From: Neobacillus mesonae | Lineage (GTDB): Bacteria > Bacillota > Bacilli > Bacillales > Cytobacillaceae | Direction of reading: 5' to 3' | Assembly (NCBI RefSeq): GCF_001636315.1 | Contig: NZ_KV440949.1 | Span: 4,916,084 to 4,980,083 of the forward strand | Length of the DNA stretch: 64,000 nt | Shown: piece after piece, positions 8,790 through 17,973 of the stretch | Layout: every line of letters starts with the position of its first letter | How positions within the stretch are numbered: the stretch's first letter is position 1 | Translations under genes and position numbers: made by a program | Notes under the pieces: generated by a model | The model's database searches: none | Seen by the model: the letters and a program-made list of their open reading frames with translations, nothing else | Told to the model about the DNA's origin: nothing

Positions 8790-9689
8790 ATGAAACGTTT
8801 TGTGATTTTGCTTGTTTCGCTTATTACGAGTGCTTCTTTGGTTGGCTGTTCGTCTGTTAATCAAGCGAAGGAAAAGCCGCAGCTTCATGTAAAGTGGCCG
8901 TTTTATAAAATCAGCAAAGGCAATCAGTATATGTATTTACTTGGAACAATCCATATTGGGAAAGAGGAAATGTATCCTTTTCCAAAGCAAATAAAAGAGG
9001 CTTTAAAGGATTCACAATATTTGGTGACTGAAACAGACGGTGAAGGGATTGATCGGGGGGATTATCAAAAGTCTATTGATGATAAAGTATTTCTACTCGA
9101 AAACGGCAAAAAGTTAAATGATTATCTATCAAAGGATTCTCAAGCCTATCTCATGGAAAGAGCAAAGGAATATGATGTTGATTATCAATCCCTCCAGGAT
9201 TATAAGCTTTGGTATGTGGTGAGCCAGTTCCTAAACGCTGAAACTGCCGATTTAAGTATCGAATATGGCGTTGATCATCAAATATCGCAGCTTGCCAATA
9301 ATTATTATGTGAATGATAAATTCTTGGAAACACCGAAGGAACATTTTGAAATAATTCAACAGGCATATCCTGAAAAAGAAGCGGATCAATTGATTAAGGA
9401 AATTCCCCCGATAAAAGAAGCAAAGCAGCAGCTTTTGCAATTATTTGATGATTTTGTACAAGGGAAGATTCCCTCCGCAGAGGATACACCTATAACCGAT
9501 TTTGAAAAAAGGCAGAATCAGATTATTGTTGTGGACAGAAATAAGCGGTGGATGAAAAAGTTTGAAACCTATCTAAAGAGCGGTGACGTTTATTTTGCAG
9601 CGGTTGGTGCCGGTCATTTAGAAGGGAAAGATGGCCTGCTGACTTATTTTAATGAAAATGGCTATGTTGTAGAAAAGGTAATAAAATAA
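8790..9689 (+). CDS. TraB/GumN family lipoprotein
   Basis: 299 residues. An N-terminal lipoprotein signal ends in lipobox LVGC with C20 as the lipidated residue. The mature part has the TraB/GumN motif YLLGTIHIGKEEMYP near residue 50 and a matching C-terminal AAVGAGHLEGKDGLL; together these conserved GxxH motifs suggest a metal-dependent hydrolase or peptidase (Tiki-like). It would sit on the outer face of the membrane. The gene is followed by a strong terminator. Substrate unknown. Confidence 0.85.
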   Translation: MKRFVILLVSLITSASLVGCSSVNQAKEKPQLHVKWPFYKISKGNQYMYLLGTIHIGKEEMYPFPKQIKEALKDSQYLVTETDGEGIDRGDYQKSIDDKVFLLENGKKLNDYLSKDSQAYLMERAKEYDVDYQSLQDYKLWYVVSQFLNAETADLSIEYGVDHQISQLANNYYVNDKFLETPKEHFEIIQQAYPEKEADQLIKEIPPIKEAKQQLLQLFDDFVQGKIPSAEDTPITDFEKRQNQIIVVDRNKRWMKKFETYLKSGDVYFAAVGAGHLEGKDGLLTYFNENGYVVEKVIK

Positions 9690-9708
9690 AACAGATCAAA
9701 CATAAATT

Positions 9709-9737
9709 AGACGCCGTTCCAGAAGGAATGGCGTCTT
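9709..9737 (+). terminator. Rho-independent terminator
   Basis: GACGCCGTTCC and GGAATGGCGTC form an 11-bp stem (one G-T pair) with an AGAA loop, followed by a short T run. It also lies at the 3' end of the convergent small gene. Confidence 0.7.
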
Positions 9738-9742
9738 CCAAT

Positions 9743-9940
9743 TTAAAATAATTTTTTAGGTTTAAATAGTTTTAATAATGGGTGCTGGTTTTTGTCGGTA
9801 ATGTTTAACTCATGCATGATTAATTTTTCCTGGTTTTCGGTAATCCATTTTTTTAATTCATGTTTATCTTTGCATTGTGTATAATATGTTTCCCCACCCT
9901 TACCAAGAGCATTGACAACATATCTACATGTGTTCCCCAT
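9743..9940 (-). CDS. Hypothetical small protein (65 aa)
   Basis: 65 residues starting MGNTCRYVVNALGKGGETYYTQC, basic at the C terminus (KLFKPKKLF). Two cysteines (C5, C23) could form a pair. The start is decided by AAAGGTGGG placed five bases before this ATG; the reading frame is open 28 codons further upstream without a good site. Family not recognised. Confidence 0.6.
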   Translation of the reverse strand: MGNTCRYVVNALGKGGETYYTQCKDKHELKKWITENQEKLIMHELNITDKNQHPLLKLFKPKKLF

Positions 9941-10022
9941 AGTGCCCACCTTTGTAAGTGTAATATATTCATATATTGCATTATAACAGGGATTTAAAAA
10001 TAGTCCATCGTTATTTTTTATC

Positions 10023-10056
10023 AAAATAAGCCAAAATTTTTAAAAGGGCTTATTTT
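10023..10056. other. Inverted repeat in the divergent intergenic region
   Basis: AAAATAAGCC and GGCTTATTTT form a perfect 10-bp stem around a 14-base A/T-rich loop, with T runs on both strands. It looks like a terminator yet sits between two divergent genes, so it may be an operator or end a read-through transcript. Confidence 0.4.
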
Positions 10057-10099
10057 TACGGATATAATAATAAATGATAAAAAAATGAAAGGATTTTGA

Positions 10100-10627
10100 A
10101 TGGTGAAAATAAGCGAATTAGACTACTGGACATCAAAACTTGGGTTAATTCCCCATCCGGAAGGCGGATATTATAAAAGGACATTTGAGTCAGAAGAGCA
10201 AGTGAGTGACGTAGAGTTGAGTGTACAATACGAAGGCCGAAGAAAATTGTATACGAGCATTTACTTTTTACTAACCTCAAACGATATTTCTCATTTACAT
10301 CGTTTGAAGTCGGATGAATTATGGTATTACCATGGGGGAAGTTCATTGACGATACATGTCATTCATGAAAATGGGGAGTATGAGGAAATCCAGTTAGGAA
10401 TGGATTTGGAAAAGGGCGAGGTTCCTCAAGCCTTGGTTCCGAAAAACTCTATTTTCGGTTCATCCGTGAAGGAAGAAGGGACATGCTCTTTGGTAGGCTG
10501 CATGGTTTCTCCAGGTTTTGATTTTCAAGATTTCGAGCTGTTTACCCAAGCAGAGCTGCTGCAAACATATCCGCAGCACCGGGAGATAATCATGAAAATG
10601 GCATACAAGGAAATACCGGAGTTCTAA
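10100..10627 (+). CDS. Cupin domain protein (DUF985/cupin_5)
   Basis: 175 residues matching the cupin_5 (DUF985) family: LGLIPHPEGGYYKRTFES at the N terminus, SIYFLLTSNDISHLHRLKSDELWYYHGG in the middle with the metal-type histidines, and LVGCMVSPGFDFQDFELF at the end. It folds as a single beta-barrel; the substrate is unknown, though some relatives are treated as sugar or nucleotide-sugar enzymes. Soluble, cytoplasmic, not part of an obvious operon. Confidence 0.88.
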   Translation: MVKISELDYWTSKLGLIPHPEGGYYKRTFESEEQVSDVELSVQYEGRRKLYTSIYFLLTSNDISHLHRLKSDELWYYHGGSSLTIHVIHENGEYEEIQLGMDLEKGEVPQALVPKNSIFGSSVKEEGTCSLVGCMVSPGFDFQDFELFTQAELLQTYPQHREIIMKMAYKEIPEF

Positions 10628-10640
10628 ATTAAAATAATCG

Positions 10641-10688
10641 GCTCTTTTGCCCAAGAGATGTGATAACTACATAAACGGGCAAAAGAGC
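10641..10688 (-). terminator. Terminator-like hairpin between convergent genes
   Basis: GCTCTTTTGCCC and GGGCAAAAGAGC form a perfect 12-bp stem with a 24-base loop. On the minus strand it is followed by a T-rich stretch, so it most likely ends the AbrB-type gene. Confidence 0.55.
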
Positions 10689-10719
10689 GTAACAAAATGA
10701 CTGATGCTTTCGGTCGGAA

Positions 10720-11823
10720 CTAACAAGTTTTTACCTGCTGATCCCCCTTATTCCTTGGCCGTTTCAAGAAAAATAACCTAAGCAGCGGCGGCACAGCAAA
10801 ATAGATAAAAAACAGGCGAAATAATTGATACCCGGTCACTACAGATAAGTCAGCGTTCACTTCATGAGCCAGAATCGCCATCTGGTCCATTTCACCGGGA
10901 GCAACCCCTAAAAAACTAGTGGACGGTGTGAGCTGATTATAATAAACAAGAATCAGGCTTAAGCACCATGATCCTAAAATCATGACCATCCCGCTGATCA
11001 AAGCAAGTGAAATCACCCGTACCTTATGGTGTAATTTCTCAGGCTGCAGAAGTAATCCTATATAGCCGCCAATCATAAATTGCGAAAGATCCAACAGCGG
11101 AGGAGTCAGGGAGGGGCCCTCTAGACCGGAAATACTGCAAATTGCCGTTGCTAAAATCGGTCCAAGCATAAATGGTGTTGGAAATTTGAGCCTCTTTGCT
11201 ATAAAAGCACATAGAACACAAATAACCCCAAGCAAACAAAGAATGCTTAAATTCCCTTGCAAAGGATTTCCTACGCTATAAACTGCAGGATCGCCAGACA
11301 CCGGAGCTGCTGAATGATTAAAAAATGGTCCTAAAATAAGAAATGGCACAAAGAAAATAATCATCATCAACCTTGCCACCTGCAAAAACGTAACGGTGGT
11401 GAGGTCTATGCCCTTCATTTCTTCCGCAAAAATAATCATTTGCGACAGACCTCCGGGAATACTGCCGGTAAGGACGGTTGGATAATCCACACCTGACAGT
11501 TTCGAGACGACCCAAGCAATCCCCGCACAAAAACAAACCAATAATACAGTCATCAGCATCATGGACGGCAATTTACCGATGACGACAAAGAGAGCCTCTC
11601 TCGTAAATGAAAGCCCGACCGAATATCCTACAATGATCAAGCCGGCATTGCGAATCCAGCTTGGCCAATTATATGAAATGCTGCCAAATCGCGAACCGAT
11701 AAAAACCGCAGTCATTGGACCGAGAAGCCATGGAATCGGAGTATGTAAGGCTGAAAATAAAAGCCCGCCAATAAAAGCATACATAAGTGTGACAAAAAAA
11801 CCGATTAGATTTAAATTCTTCAA
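10720..11823 (-). CDS. AbrB-family membrane protein (putative transporter)
   Basis: 367 residues with about ten membrane segments arranged as two copies of the AbrB-duplication domain; each has a GGYIG/GYSVG-like turn and a PGxxxQM motif (SIPGGLSQMIIFAEEMKG and GVAPGEMDQMAILAHEVNAD). The family is often mislabelled as ammonia monooxygenase or as AbrB regulator; it is a transporter-like protein of unknown substrate, not the transition-state regulator. The start is TTG with AGAAGGG six bases upstream. Confidence 0.85.
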   Translation of the reverse strand: MKNLNLIGFFVTLMYAFIGGLLFSALHTPIPWLLGPMTAVFIGSRFGSISYNWPSWIRNAGLIIVGYSVGLSFTREALFVVIGKLPSMMLMTVLLVCFCAGIAWVVSKLSGVDYPTVLTGSIPGGLSQMIIFAEEMKGIDLTTVTFLQVARLMMIIFFVPFLILGPFFNHSAAPVSGDPAVYSVGNPLQGNLSILCLLGVICVLCAFIAKRLKFPTPFMLGPILATAICSISGLEGPSLTPPLLDLSQFMIGGYIGLLLQPEKLHHKVRVISLALISGMVMILGSWCLSLILVYYNQLTPSTSFLGVAPGEMDQMAILAHEVNADLSVVTGYQLFRLFFIYFAVPPLLRLFFLKRPRNKGDQQVKTC

Positions 11824-11904
11824 TGATAACCCTTCTGTCTATAAAAAACTTTATTTCATTTTATCACGTAAAAAATATATTTTAAAAAGAAATACAGCAA
11901 ATGG

Positions 11905-11925
11905 AAAAAAGCGCATAAAGCGCTT
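11905..11925 (-). terminator. Terminator of the glycosyltransferase-kinase-epimerase operon
   Basis: On the minus strand a short stem of AAGCGC pairing with GCGCTT is followed directly by TTTTTT. It lies about 95 bp past the epimerase stop codon. Confidence 0.5.
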
Positions 11926-12019
11926 GTGAAAGGATTCATTGTTCTAGGTGATGAATCACTGCTAGAGCTCCCTATTTCGCTGAAAAAAATCCGCCACATT
12001 TTGAAACTTTCGTAACAGG

Positions 12020-13036
12020 CTAATCAGCTTTATTCCATTCCTTATTCCATTCCTTATACCATTTTACAAACCTGGATAGGCCCTCTTCAATCGGGGTAGT
12101 CGGATAAAAGCCTGTATCCGCTTGTAAATCATCAATTTCAGCATATGTGACCCTCATATCTCCAGGCTGCATCGGCAATGATTCGATGATCGCTTTTTGT
12201 CCTATCAGGCTTTCTAATACTTGAATAAATTCAATTAATTTCACTGGTTTATTGTTACCGATATTATAAATCTTGTAAGGAGCACCGCTTGAACTCATCT
12301 TATCAACTAAAAGAGGCTGCGGTTCAGGCGGCAGTTCAAGCAAACGGGTGATCCCTTCGATAATATCATCAATATAGGTGAAATCTCTTTCCATGTCGCC
12401 ATAGTTAAACACTTTGATAGGTTTACCTTCGATGATACTTTTCGTAAAAGTATAATAGGCCATATCCGGACGTCCCCATGGACCATAGACGGTGAAGAAA
12501 CGGAGGCCAGTAGTAGGCAGCTGATACAAATGGCTGTAGCTATGCGCCATCAGCTCATTCGCCTTTTTCGTGGCGGCATAAATATTGATTGGAAAGTCGA
12601 CACAATCCTTCGTCGAGTAGGGGAGATTTTGATTTGCACCATAAACCGAACTAGAGGAGGCATAAATTAAATGCTTCACCTCGTAGTGTCTGCATGCCTC
12701 CAGCACATTCATAAAGCCGACAAGGTTTGACTGAACATAGGAATGAGGATCTTCCAGACTATAACGGACACCGGCTTGTGCAGCTAAGTTCACGACAACA
12801 TCCACCGAATTCTCCGCAAACAAATGATTTAAATTCTCCCGATTCGTCAGGTCAACAAGATAAAAGGTAAATTGGGGGTGATTCTTGAGAATCCTTAGCC
12901 GTTCCCTTTTAAGACGGACATCGTAATATTCATTTATATTATCAGCCCCAATCACTTGATAGCCTAACGATAGCAGCCGTCTGGACAAGTGAAAGCCAAT
13001 AAAGCCAGCCGCCCCAGTAACTAAAATAGTCGTCAT
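12020..13036 (-). CDS. NAD-dependent epimerase, UDP-glucuronate 4-epimerase-like
   Basis: 338 residues, extended SDR family. The Rossmann motif is TGAAGFIGFH at the N terminus; the catalytic pair is the Y and K of IYAATKKANELMAHSYSHLY; GLRFFTVYGPWGRPDMA is typical of UDP-glucuronate or UDP-galacturonate epimerases (CapI/LpsL type). It would supply a sugar nucleotide for the glycosyltransferase encoded two genes upstream. The start overlaps the stop of the kinase-like gene (ATGA). The C-terminal tail holds a short KEWN-KEWN duplication from a 12-bp repeat. Confidence 0.85.
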   Translation of the reverse strand: MTTILVTGAAGFIGFHLSRRLLSLGYQVIGADNINEYYDVRLKRERLRILKNHPQFTFYLVDLTNRENLNHLFAENSVDVVVNLAAQAGVRYSLEDPHSYVQSNLVGFMNVLEACRHYEVKHLIYASSSSVYGANQNLPYSTKDCVDFPINIYAATKKANELMAHSYSHLYQLPTTGLRFFTVYGPWGRPDMAYYTFTKSIIEGKPIKVFNYGDMERDFTYIDDIIEGITRLLELPPEPQPLLVDKMSSSGAPYKIYNIGNNKPVKLIEFIQVLESLIGQKAIIESLPMQPGDMRVTYAEIDDLQADTGFYPTTPIEEGLSRFVKWYKEWNKEWNKAD

Positions 13037-14277
13037 GTCGCAGCTGTTCCTTTCCCATCAAGCGGAATCGGAATTTTTGTCCATGTTTTATAGGTTTCCG
13101 GATCCATGACCTTGACATGCTCGAGAAAAGTCCCTAAAAATCCTCGTTCATGAAGATTAAGAAATAATTCTAGGGGCAGCTCTTGTTCACGGACGAAAGC
13201 ATACACGTGATCCACCATTTTAAATCCGTTTTTAGTAATAATGATATGGCGCAAAGGGGCATCAATTTGCTTGAAACCAAACTTTTTCATCTGCGTTAAC
13301 ATCTCCAGCAGCTGTCTTGTGATGGCCTCAGACAATTTTGTTTGCTTTTTTAAAAACGTATTTAAATCAGGTCCATCCAAAAATTCCATTACAACATAAT
13401 TTTCACCGGTTTCATATACTTTTGGAATAAATGGTAATTCTTTTCCGGATAATAGAACTTCTTGTTCCTGTTCGGCATGATTTGTTTTACTATAAATTTT
13501 GACACATTTTGTTTCAGATATGCGGAATACTGCACCCTGATGCCCTTTTCCAATTAGATTTTGGGCATCGATGTGACTAACCTTTACAGATTCTCCTGAA
13601 CCGCCGGAATTAATGAGTGCAGTCCGGAAATCAAACTTATTTCTTCTAAAATAATTCTCCCATTCGCGAACAGTATCGGGCTCAAGCTTTTTTGCCTGGG
13701 ACAAAAAAGCGTCTTTTAATAGAATAATTTTTAGATCCCGTAATAACTTTAATGGCACAGGGTGATCTCGTTTAAAGGCATTTACGTGATCGATTGCTTT
13801 CAATTTTTTATTTTTAAGAACAATGATATGTCTAAGCGGGGCATCAACCATGGTAAACCCTGCTTTTTTAAATTCTTGTAAAATCGTAAGCAGTCCTCTT
13901 ACGATTGATTTAGGGATATAGCTAGCATTTTTAAGGTATTCTTTTAAAGTAACCCCTTGTAAATACTCCATTACGACATAATTTTCACCCGATTCATATA
14001 TTTTGGGAAAAGATGATAATTGTTGACCAGCCAAAAGTGCCTCTGCTTCCATTTTTGCTTGTACCGGATCTTCATAAATTTTGACACATTTTTCTTCCGA
14101 AAGTTTAAAAACAGCTCCTTGTGTACCTATTCCAATAAGAGGATAGTCTGTCGGGTTATCAATCTCTAATGTTTTTTCGCCTTTTGTAACTTTAATGAAT
14201 CGGAAATCCTTCGGGGTGAAACGATGAACCTGACCGTTCTTTAATTTTTGCTTCTTAACTCCAGTAAAATTTCTCAT
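13033..14277 (-). CDS. Tandem protein-kinase-like protein
   Basis: 414 residues built from two homologous kinase-like domains (about 45-215 and 238-405). Each has a glycine loop (G49-G54 GIGTQG; G243-G248 GKGHQG), a likely ATP lysine in CVKIY (K66; K260), a hinge-like NYVVMEYL or NYVVMEFL, a catalytic-loop segment DAPLRHII (D145; D339) in place of HxD, and IDH or VDH in place of DFG (D163; D356). Single-domain relatives occur in Bacillus as small serine/threonine kinase-like proteins; the in-line duplication is unusual. The start is fixed by AGGAGG six bases before the ATG, which overlaps the upstream glycosyltransferase stop as ATGA. Activity and target unknown. Confidence 0.8.
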   Translation of the reverse strand: MRNFTGVKKQKLKNGQVHRFTPKDFRFIKVTKGEKTLEIDNPTDYPLIGIGTQGAVFKLSEEKCVKIYEDPVQAKMEAEALLAGQQLSSFPKIYESGENYVVMEYLQGVTLKEYLKNASYIPKSIVRGLLTILQEFKKAGFTMVDAPLRHIIVLKNKKLKAIDHVNAFKRDHPVPLKLLRDLKIILLKDAFLSQAKKLEPDTVREWENYFRRNKFDFRTALINSGGSGESVKVSHIDAQNLIGKGHQGAVFRISETKCVKIYSKTNHAEQEQEVLLSGKELPFIPKVYETGENYVVMEFLDGPDLNTFLKKQTKLSEAITRQLLEMLTQMKKFGFKQIDAPLRHIIITKNGFKMVDHVYAFVREQELPLELFLNLHERGFLGTFLEHVKVMDPETYKTWTKIPIPLDGKGTAAT

Positions 14278-15338
14278 CGCCATCCTCCTAACAGCTCGTC
14301 ATAGAATTCCGCCTGCTTCTGCAGCTGTTTTTCTAAATCAAACATTTGCTCAACCTTTTGACGTGCGGCAGCGGTATAGACTTCCCATTTGTCCCGGTTC
14401 AACAGCATGAACTCCAGTGCAAGAGCCAATTCATCGGCATCATTTTCCTTAACCAAAATCCCTTCTTGTTCGTGGGTAACTAATTCCGGAATACCGGCAT
14501 GAGTGGTCGAGATGACAGGCACTCCGGTTGCCATCGCCTCTTTTACCGTATTAGGAATTCCTTCAACATCACCATTTGGAGCAACAATGCTTGCGGCACA
14601 AAATAAATCTGCATTCACCATATGTTCGCGTACCTTTTCTTTCGGAAGGTGATGAAGGAGCTGAAATGAATCACCCAATCGGAGCTGGGAAGCAAGAGAT
14701 TTCAATTGTTGTTCCATATCACCTCTACCTATAATTGTCAGAGTAGCATTTGGAAATTTCTCCTTTATTTTATGAAAGGCTTGGATTAAGACGTGGTGGC
14801 CCTTTTTTTCAATTAATCTGCCGACGGATATTATATTTTGTGAGTCTGATTGTGTTGGCGGGCGGTAATGGTATTGACTCAGGTCGACTCCGCCGTACAA
14901 TACCCTTATTTTTTCGTGTGGGCAGCCCCACATATTGATACGGTCTGCTAAATACTGACAAACCGGGAAAAACACTTCCCCTTTTCGAAAAAGCCGTTTC
15001 ATTCCCTCTAAATAACCTACGGGCTGATTTGCCAGCGTGGCATCCCGGCCGCGAATGCTGGTAGCAAGCGGGAGTTTCGTTTTATCTTTAAATGGCAGCA
15101 GCAACATCCCTAATTGTCCGTGATGGGCATGTAAAAGGGAGATATTGTTCTTTTTTACAAATTTCTTTGGCGAGAAAATTTCGCTAAGATAGTACACTTT
15201 GTTGTTTAAAAGAGAGAGATCTACCATATACTTCGGCTGTCGTACCAGATGAATATAGTCGTATCCTGGAACTTCACGAATTTGGGAAATATACTGGGTG
15301 GGATCCACTCTTAAATTTAAATGCATGACAGTGTCCAC
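14274..15338 (-). CDS. Glycosyltransferase family 4 protein
   Basis: 354 residues, GT-B fold. The N-terminal acceptor half has HAHHGQLGMLLL near residue 92 and a TSIRGRDATLA segment. The C-terminal donor half has VGRLIEKKGHHVLIQAF (about 190) and EGIPNTVKEAMATGVPVISTTHAGIPEL with the EX7E motif (about 285). The start is GTG with AGGAGG six bases upstream. First gene of a three-gene coupled operon with the kinase-like and epimerase genes, so it probably builds a surface glycan or decorates a protein. Sugar and acceptor unknown. Confidence 0.88.
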   Translation of the reverse strand: MDTVMHLNLRVDPTQYISQIREVPGYDYIHLVRQPKYMVDLSLLNNKVYYLSEIFSPKKFVKKNNISLLHAHHGQLGMLLLPFKDKTKLPLATSIRGRDATLANQPVGYLEGMKRLFRKGEVFFPVCQYLADRINMWGCPHEKIRVLYGGVDLSQYHYRPPTQSDSQNIISVGRLIEKKGHHVLIQAFHKIKEKFPNATLTIIGRGDMEQQLKSLASQLRLGDSFQLLHHLPKEKVREHMVNADLFCAASIVAPNGDVEGIPNTVKEAMATGVPVISTTHAGIPELVTHEQEGILVKENDADELALALEFMLLNRDKWEVYTAAARQKVEQMFDLEKQLQKQAEFYDELLGGWR

Positions 15339-15583
15339 AAAAATCCTCCTATCATTAATGACTACAAATGATCACATCTGTTCTAATAAAATATGCCTTG
15401 CTGGCTGCATGAGCATGGACAAAACGGCAGTAAATGTGATGTATTTCCCAAAAATTGTGGACTACCCACGAACGAAAATTTTTTTCCTAATAAAGAAGGA
15501 AAATAGCATTCTTAAATCGTATATGGTAAGTATTAGACTTTTCGAAATATGATGACAACAATTCGGGGATGGGGGACTAAACA

Positions 15584-17578
15584 ATGACAGTTGAAAAAAT
15601 GGATGGCAAGCTGATGTGGGAGCCTTCCCAAGAATTGCAGGCTGGATCGAATATGAAAAAATTCATGTCGTGGCTCAAGGAAACGAGGGGGCTTCATTTT
15701 AAAACGTACGATGAGCTATGGCAATGGTCCGTAACAAGCGTTGAAGGATTTTGGTCGGCAATTTGGCATTTTTATGAGGTTCAAGCAAAAACTCCATATG
15801 ATGCGGTATTAATTAACAAACGAATGCCTGGTGCAAAGTGGTTTACTGGGGCCACGTTGAATTATGCAGAGCATATTTTTCGTCAAAGTACTGAAGGTAA
15901 AGCTGCAATTATTTATGAAACAGAAATACGCAAGCAAGGAAAATTGACCTGGGATGAATTAAAAAAGGAGACATCAGCAATCGCCGCGTATTTAAAATCA
16001 TTAGGTGTCGGCCCGGGGGACCGCGTTGCTGCATATGTTTCAAATATACATGAAGCGATTACCGCTTTTTTGGCATGCGCAAGCATCGGTGCAATCTGGT
16101 CAAGCTGTGCGCCGGAATTCGGCATCATGAGTGTGATTGACCGGTTTAAACAAATTGAACCAAAGGTGTTAATTGCAATTGATGGTTACCGCTATGGAGG
16201 AAGGGACTTTGACCGGATGGAAATGGTGGGGAAAATCCAGGCGGAGCTGATAACACTTGAAAAAACCATTATTATTCCTTATTTACATAATGATCCTAAT
16301 GTAAGCGGTTTAACTGAAGCGGTGATATGGGATGAGGTGGTCGCTGAAAATGAAGGTGCTGTCCTTCGTTTCGAGGCTGTTCCATTTGACCATCCGCTCT
16401 GGATTTTGTATTCGTCAGGCACGACCGGCAAGCCGAAAGCGATTGTCCAAAGTCAGGGCGGCATTCTGCTGGAACATTTAAAAATGGGCGGTCTGCAAAA
16501 TGATTTAAAGGCAGACGACCGCTTTTTCTGGTACACGACGACCGGCTGGATGATGTGGAATGTTGTCGTAAGCGGCCTCCTGGCGGGATCCACCATTCTG
16601 TTGTATGACGGAAACCCAGGTTATCCAAACTATGAAACGCTTTGGAAGTTTGCCCAATCCTCGAAAATGACTGTGTTTGGCACAAGTGCCAGCTTTTTAA
16701 CAGCGTGTATGAAGGCCGGGTTAAAACCGAGGGAACAATTTGATCTTTCTGCTTTGAAAAGCATCGGGTCAACCGGCTCGCCGCTCCCTGTCAGCGGTTT
16801 TGAATGGGTCTATCAAGATGTGAAGGAGGATGTCTGGCTGTTCTCGACAAGCGGGGGCACCGATCTTTGCACGGCATTTGTCGGAGGCTCGCCATTATTG
16901 CCTGTGCATGCTGGCGAATTGCAGGCCAGAGCACTTGGTGCCGCGGTAAGGGCGTTTGATGACCATGGTGAAGAGCTGATGGATGAAATCGGGGAACTTG
17001 TCATCACCGAACCAATGCCATCGATGCCAATTTTCTTCTGGAATGATGAAAACGGCGAACGCTACAGGGACAGCTATTTTGATTTGTATCCTGACGTTTG
17101 GCGTCACGGTGATTTTATTAAAATTACCTCTAGAGGAAGTGCGGTGATTTATGGCCGCTCGGATGCTACGATTAACCGCGGTGGCATCCGGATGGGAACG
17201 AGCGAGATTTACAGTGCCTTAGAAAGCATTCCAGAAATACTTGATAGTTTAGTAGTGGATATTCCTATATCCAGTGAGCTTTCATATATGCCATTGTTTG
17301 TTGTCTTAAAGAAAGGGGCTGTGCTTACGGATGAGGTGAAGGCACGAATCAATGGAGTGATTCGTCAGAATTGTTCGCCGCGCCATGTCCCAAATGAAAT
17401 TTTCCTAGTTGAAGAGCTGCCTAATACATTGAACGGCAAAAAGCTAGAAGTACCAATTAAAAAGATTTTGATGGGGACGCCAGTGGAGAAGGCGGTTAAT
17501 GCAGGTTCATTAGCCAATCCTGACTCACTAAATTTTTTCGTTGAATTTAAAAAAAATATGGATAGTACTCAAGATTAA
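15584..17578 (+). CDS. Acetoacetate-CoA ligase (acetoacetyl-CoA synthetase)
   Basis: 664 residues, normal for the enzyme. It activates acetoacetate with ATP and CoA, feeding ketone-body or polyhydroxybutyrate carbon into acetyl-CoA metabolism. Adenylate-forming motifs are visible: WILYSSGTTGKPKAI (about 270), FSTSGGTDLCTAF (about 420), and YGRSDATINRGGIRMGTSEIY (about 520), with the acetyl-lysine-type LPNTLNGKKLEVPIKKIL near the end. The N-terminal ACAS domain with PGAKWFTGATLNYAEH identifies the acetoacetate branch rather than acetyl-CoA synthetase. Single gene with its own terminator, divergent from the glycan operon. Confidence 0.93.
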   Translation: MTVEKMDGKLMWEPSQELQAGSNMKKFMSWLKETRGLHFKTYDELWQWSVTSVEGFWSAIWHFYEVQAKTPYDAVLINKRMPGAKWFTGATLNYAEHIFRQSTEGKAAIIYETEIRKQGKLTWDELKKETSAIAAYLKSLGVGPGDRVAAYVSNIHEAITAFLACASIGAIWSSCAPEFGIMSVIDRFKQIEPKVLIAIDGYRYGGRDFDRMEMVGKIQAELITLEKTIIIPYLHNDPNVSGLTEAVIWDEVVAENEGAVLRFEAVPFDHPLWILYSSGTTGKPKAIVQSQGGILLEHLKMGGLQNDLKADDRFFWYTTTGWMMWNVVVSGLLAGSTILLYDGNPGYPNYETLWKFAQSSKMTVFGTSASFLTACMKAGLKPREQFDLSALKSIGSTGSPLPVSGFEWVYQDVKEDVWLFSTSGGTDLCTAFVGGSPLLPVHAGELQARALGAAVRAFDDHGEELMDEIGELVITEPMPSMPIFFWNDENGERYRDSYFDLYPDVWRHGDFIKITSRGSAVIYGRSDATINRGGIRMGTSEIYSALESIPEILDSLVVDIPISSELSYMPLFVVLKKGAVLTDEVKARINGVIRQNCSPRHVPNEIFLVEELPNTLNGKKLEVPIKKILMGTPVEKAVNAGSLANPDSLNFFVEFKKNMDSTQD

Positions 17579-17583
17579 TGAAG

Positions 17584-17616
17584 AAACCGCCCGCATTTGC
17601 AGGCGGTTTGTTTTGT
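17584..17616 (+). terminator. Rho-independent terminator
   Basis: AAACCGCC and GGCGGTTT form an 8-bp stem, followed by a T-rich stretch after the stop of the acetoacetate-CoA ligase gene. Confidence 0.8.
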
Positions 17617-17688
17617 CTTCTTCATTGATTGTACATAATTTCAATTTTTTGCACATAACAATAATAAAGGCGAAAGGAGAGGGTGTTG

Positions 17689-17970
17689 ATGGCTCGAGTA
17701 CCAATCCCTGCTCAGTTTAATATTAATATCCATATTATTAAAGTGAATTCTTTTGAAAATGCCTCTGCCATAAATGTCGGTAACAACTTATTGGCTGAAT
17801 GGCATAATTCGGATAAGAAAAACATGGGACTGGGACAGAATATGGGGGACGGCAGCTGTTTTTTAGGAACGAGAAGTATGGTAGACGACCGCGATCAAAT
17901 CGACTCAGCATCATCCTTTGAATCGGAATGGCTTCCCATGCCGGATATTATTCATAAAGGGGATGAATAA
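17689..17970 (+). CDS. GerPA/GerPF-like spore germination protein, divergent
   Basis: 93 residues. The core NINIHIIKVNSFENASAINVGNNLLAEWHNSDKKNMGLGQNMGD follows the same plan as the three genes after it and the GerPA/GerPF family (short beta strands, I/V-N-x-G motif). It is longer at the C terminus and carries an acidic tail. The ATG is placed by AAGGAGA eight bases upstream; a GTG two codons earlier is possible. First of four paralogues in line. GerP proteins help germinants cross the coat. Confidence 0.65.
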   Translation: MARVPIPAQFNINIHIIKVNSFENASAINVGNNLLAEWHNSDKKNMGLGQNMGDGSCFLGTRSMVDDRDQIDSASSFESEWLPMPDIIHKGDE

Positions 17971-17973
17971 ACC

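Noticed and set aside
10720-11823. AbrB transition-state regulator
   Set aside because: The protein is a polytopic membrane protein of the AbrB-duplication family; the shared name is misleading.
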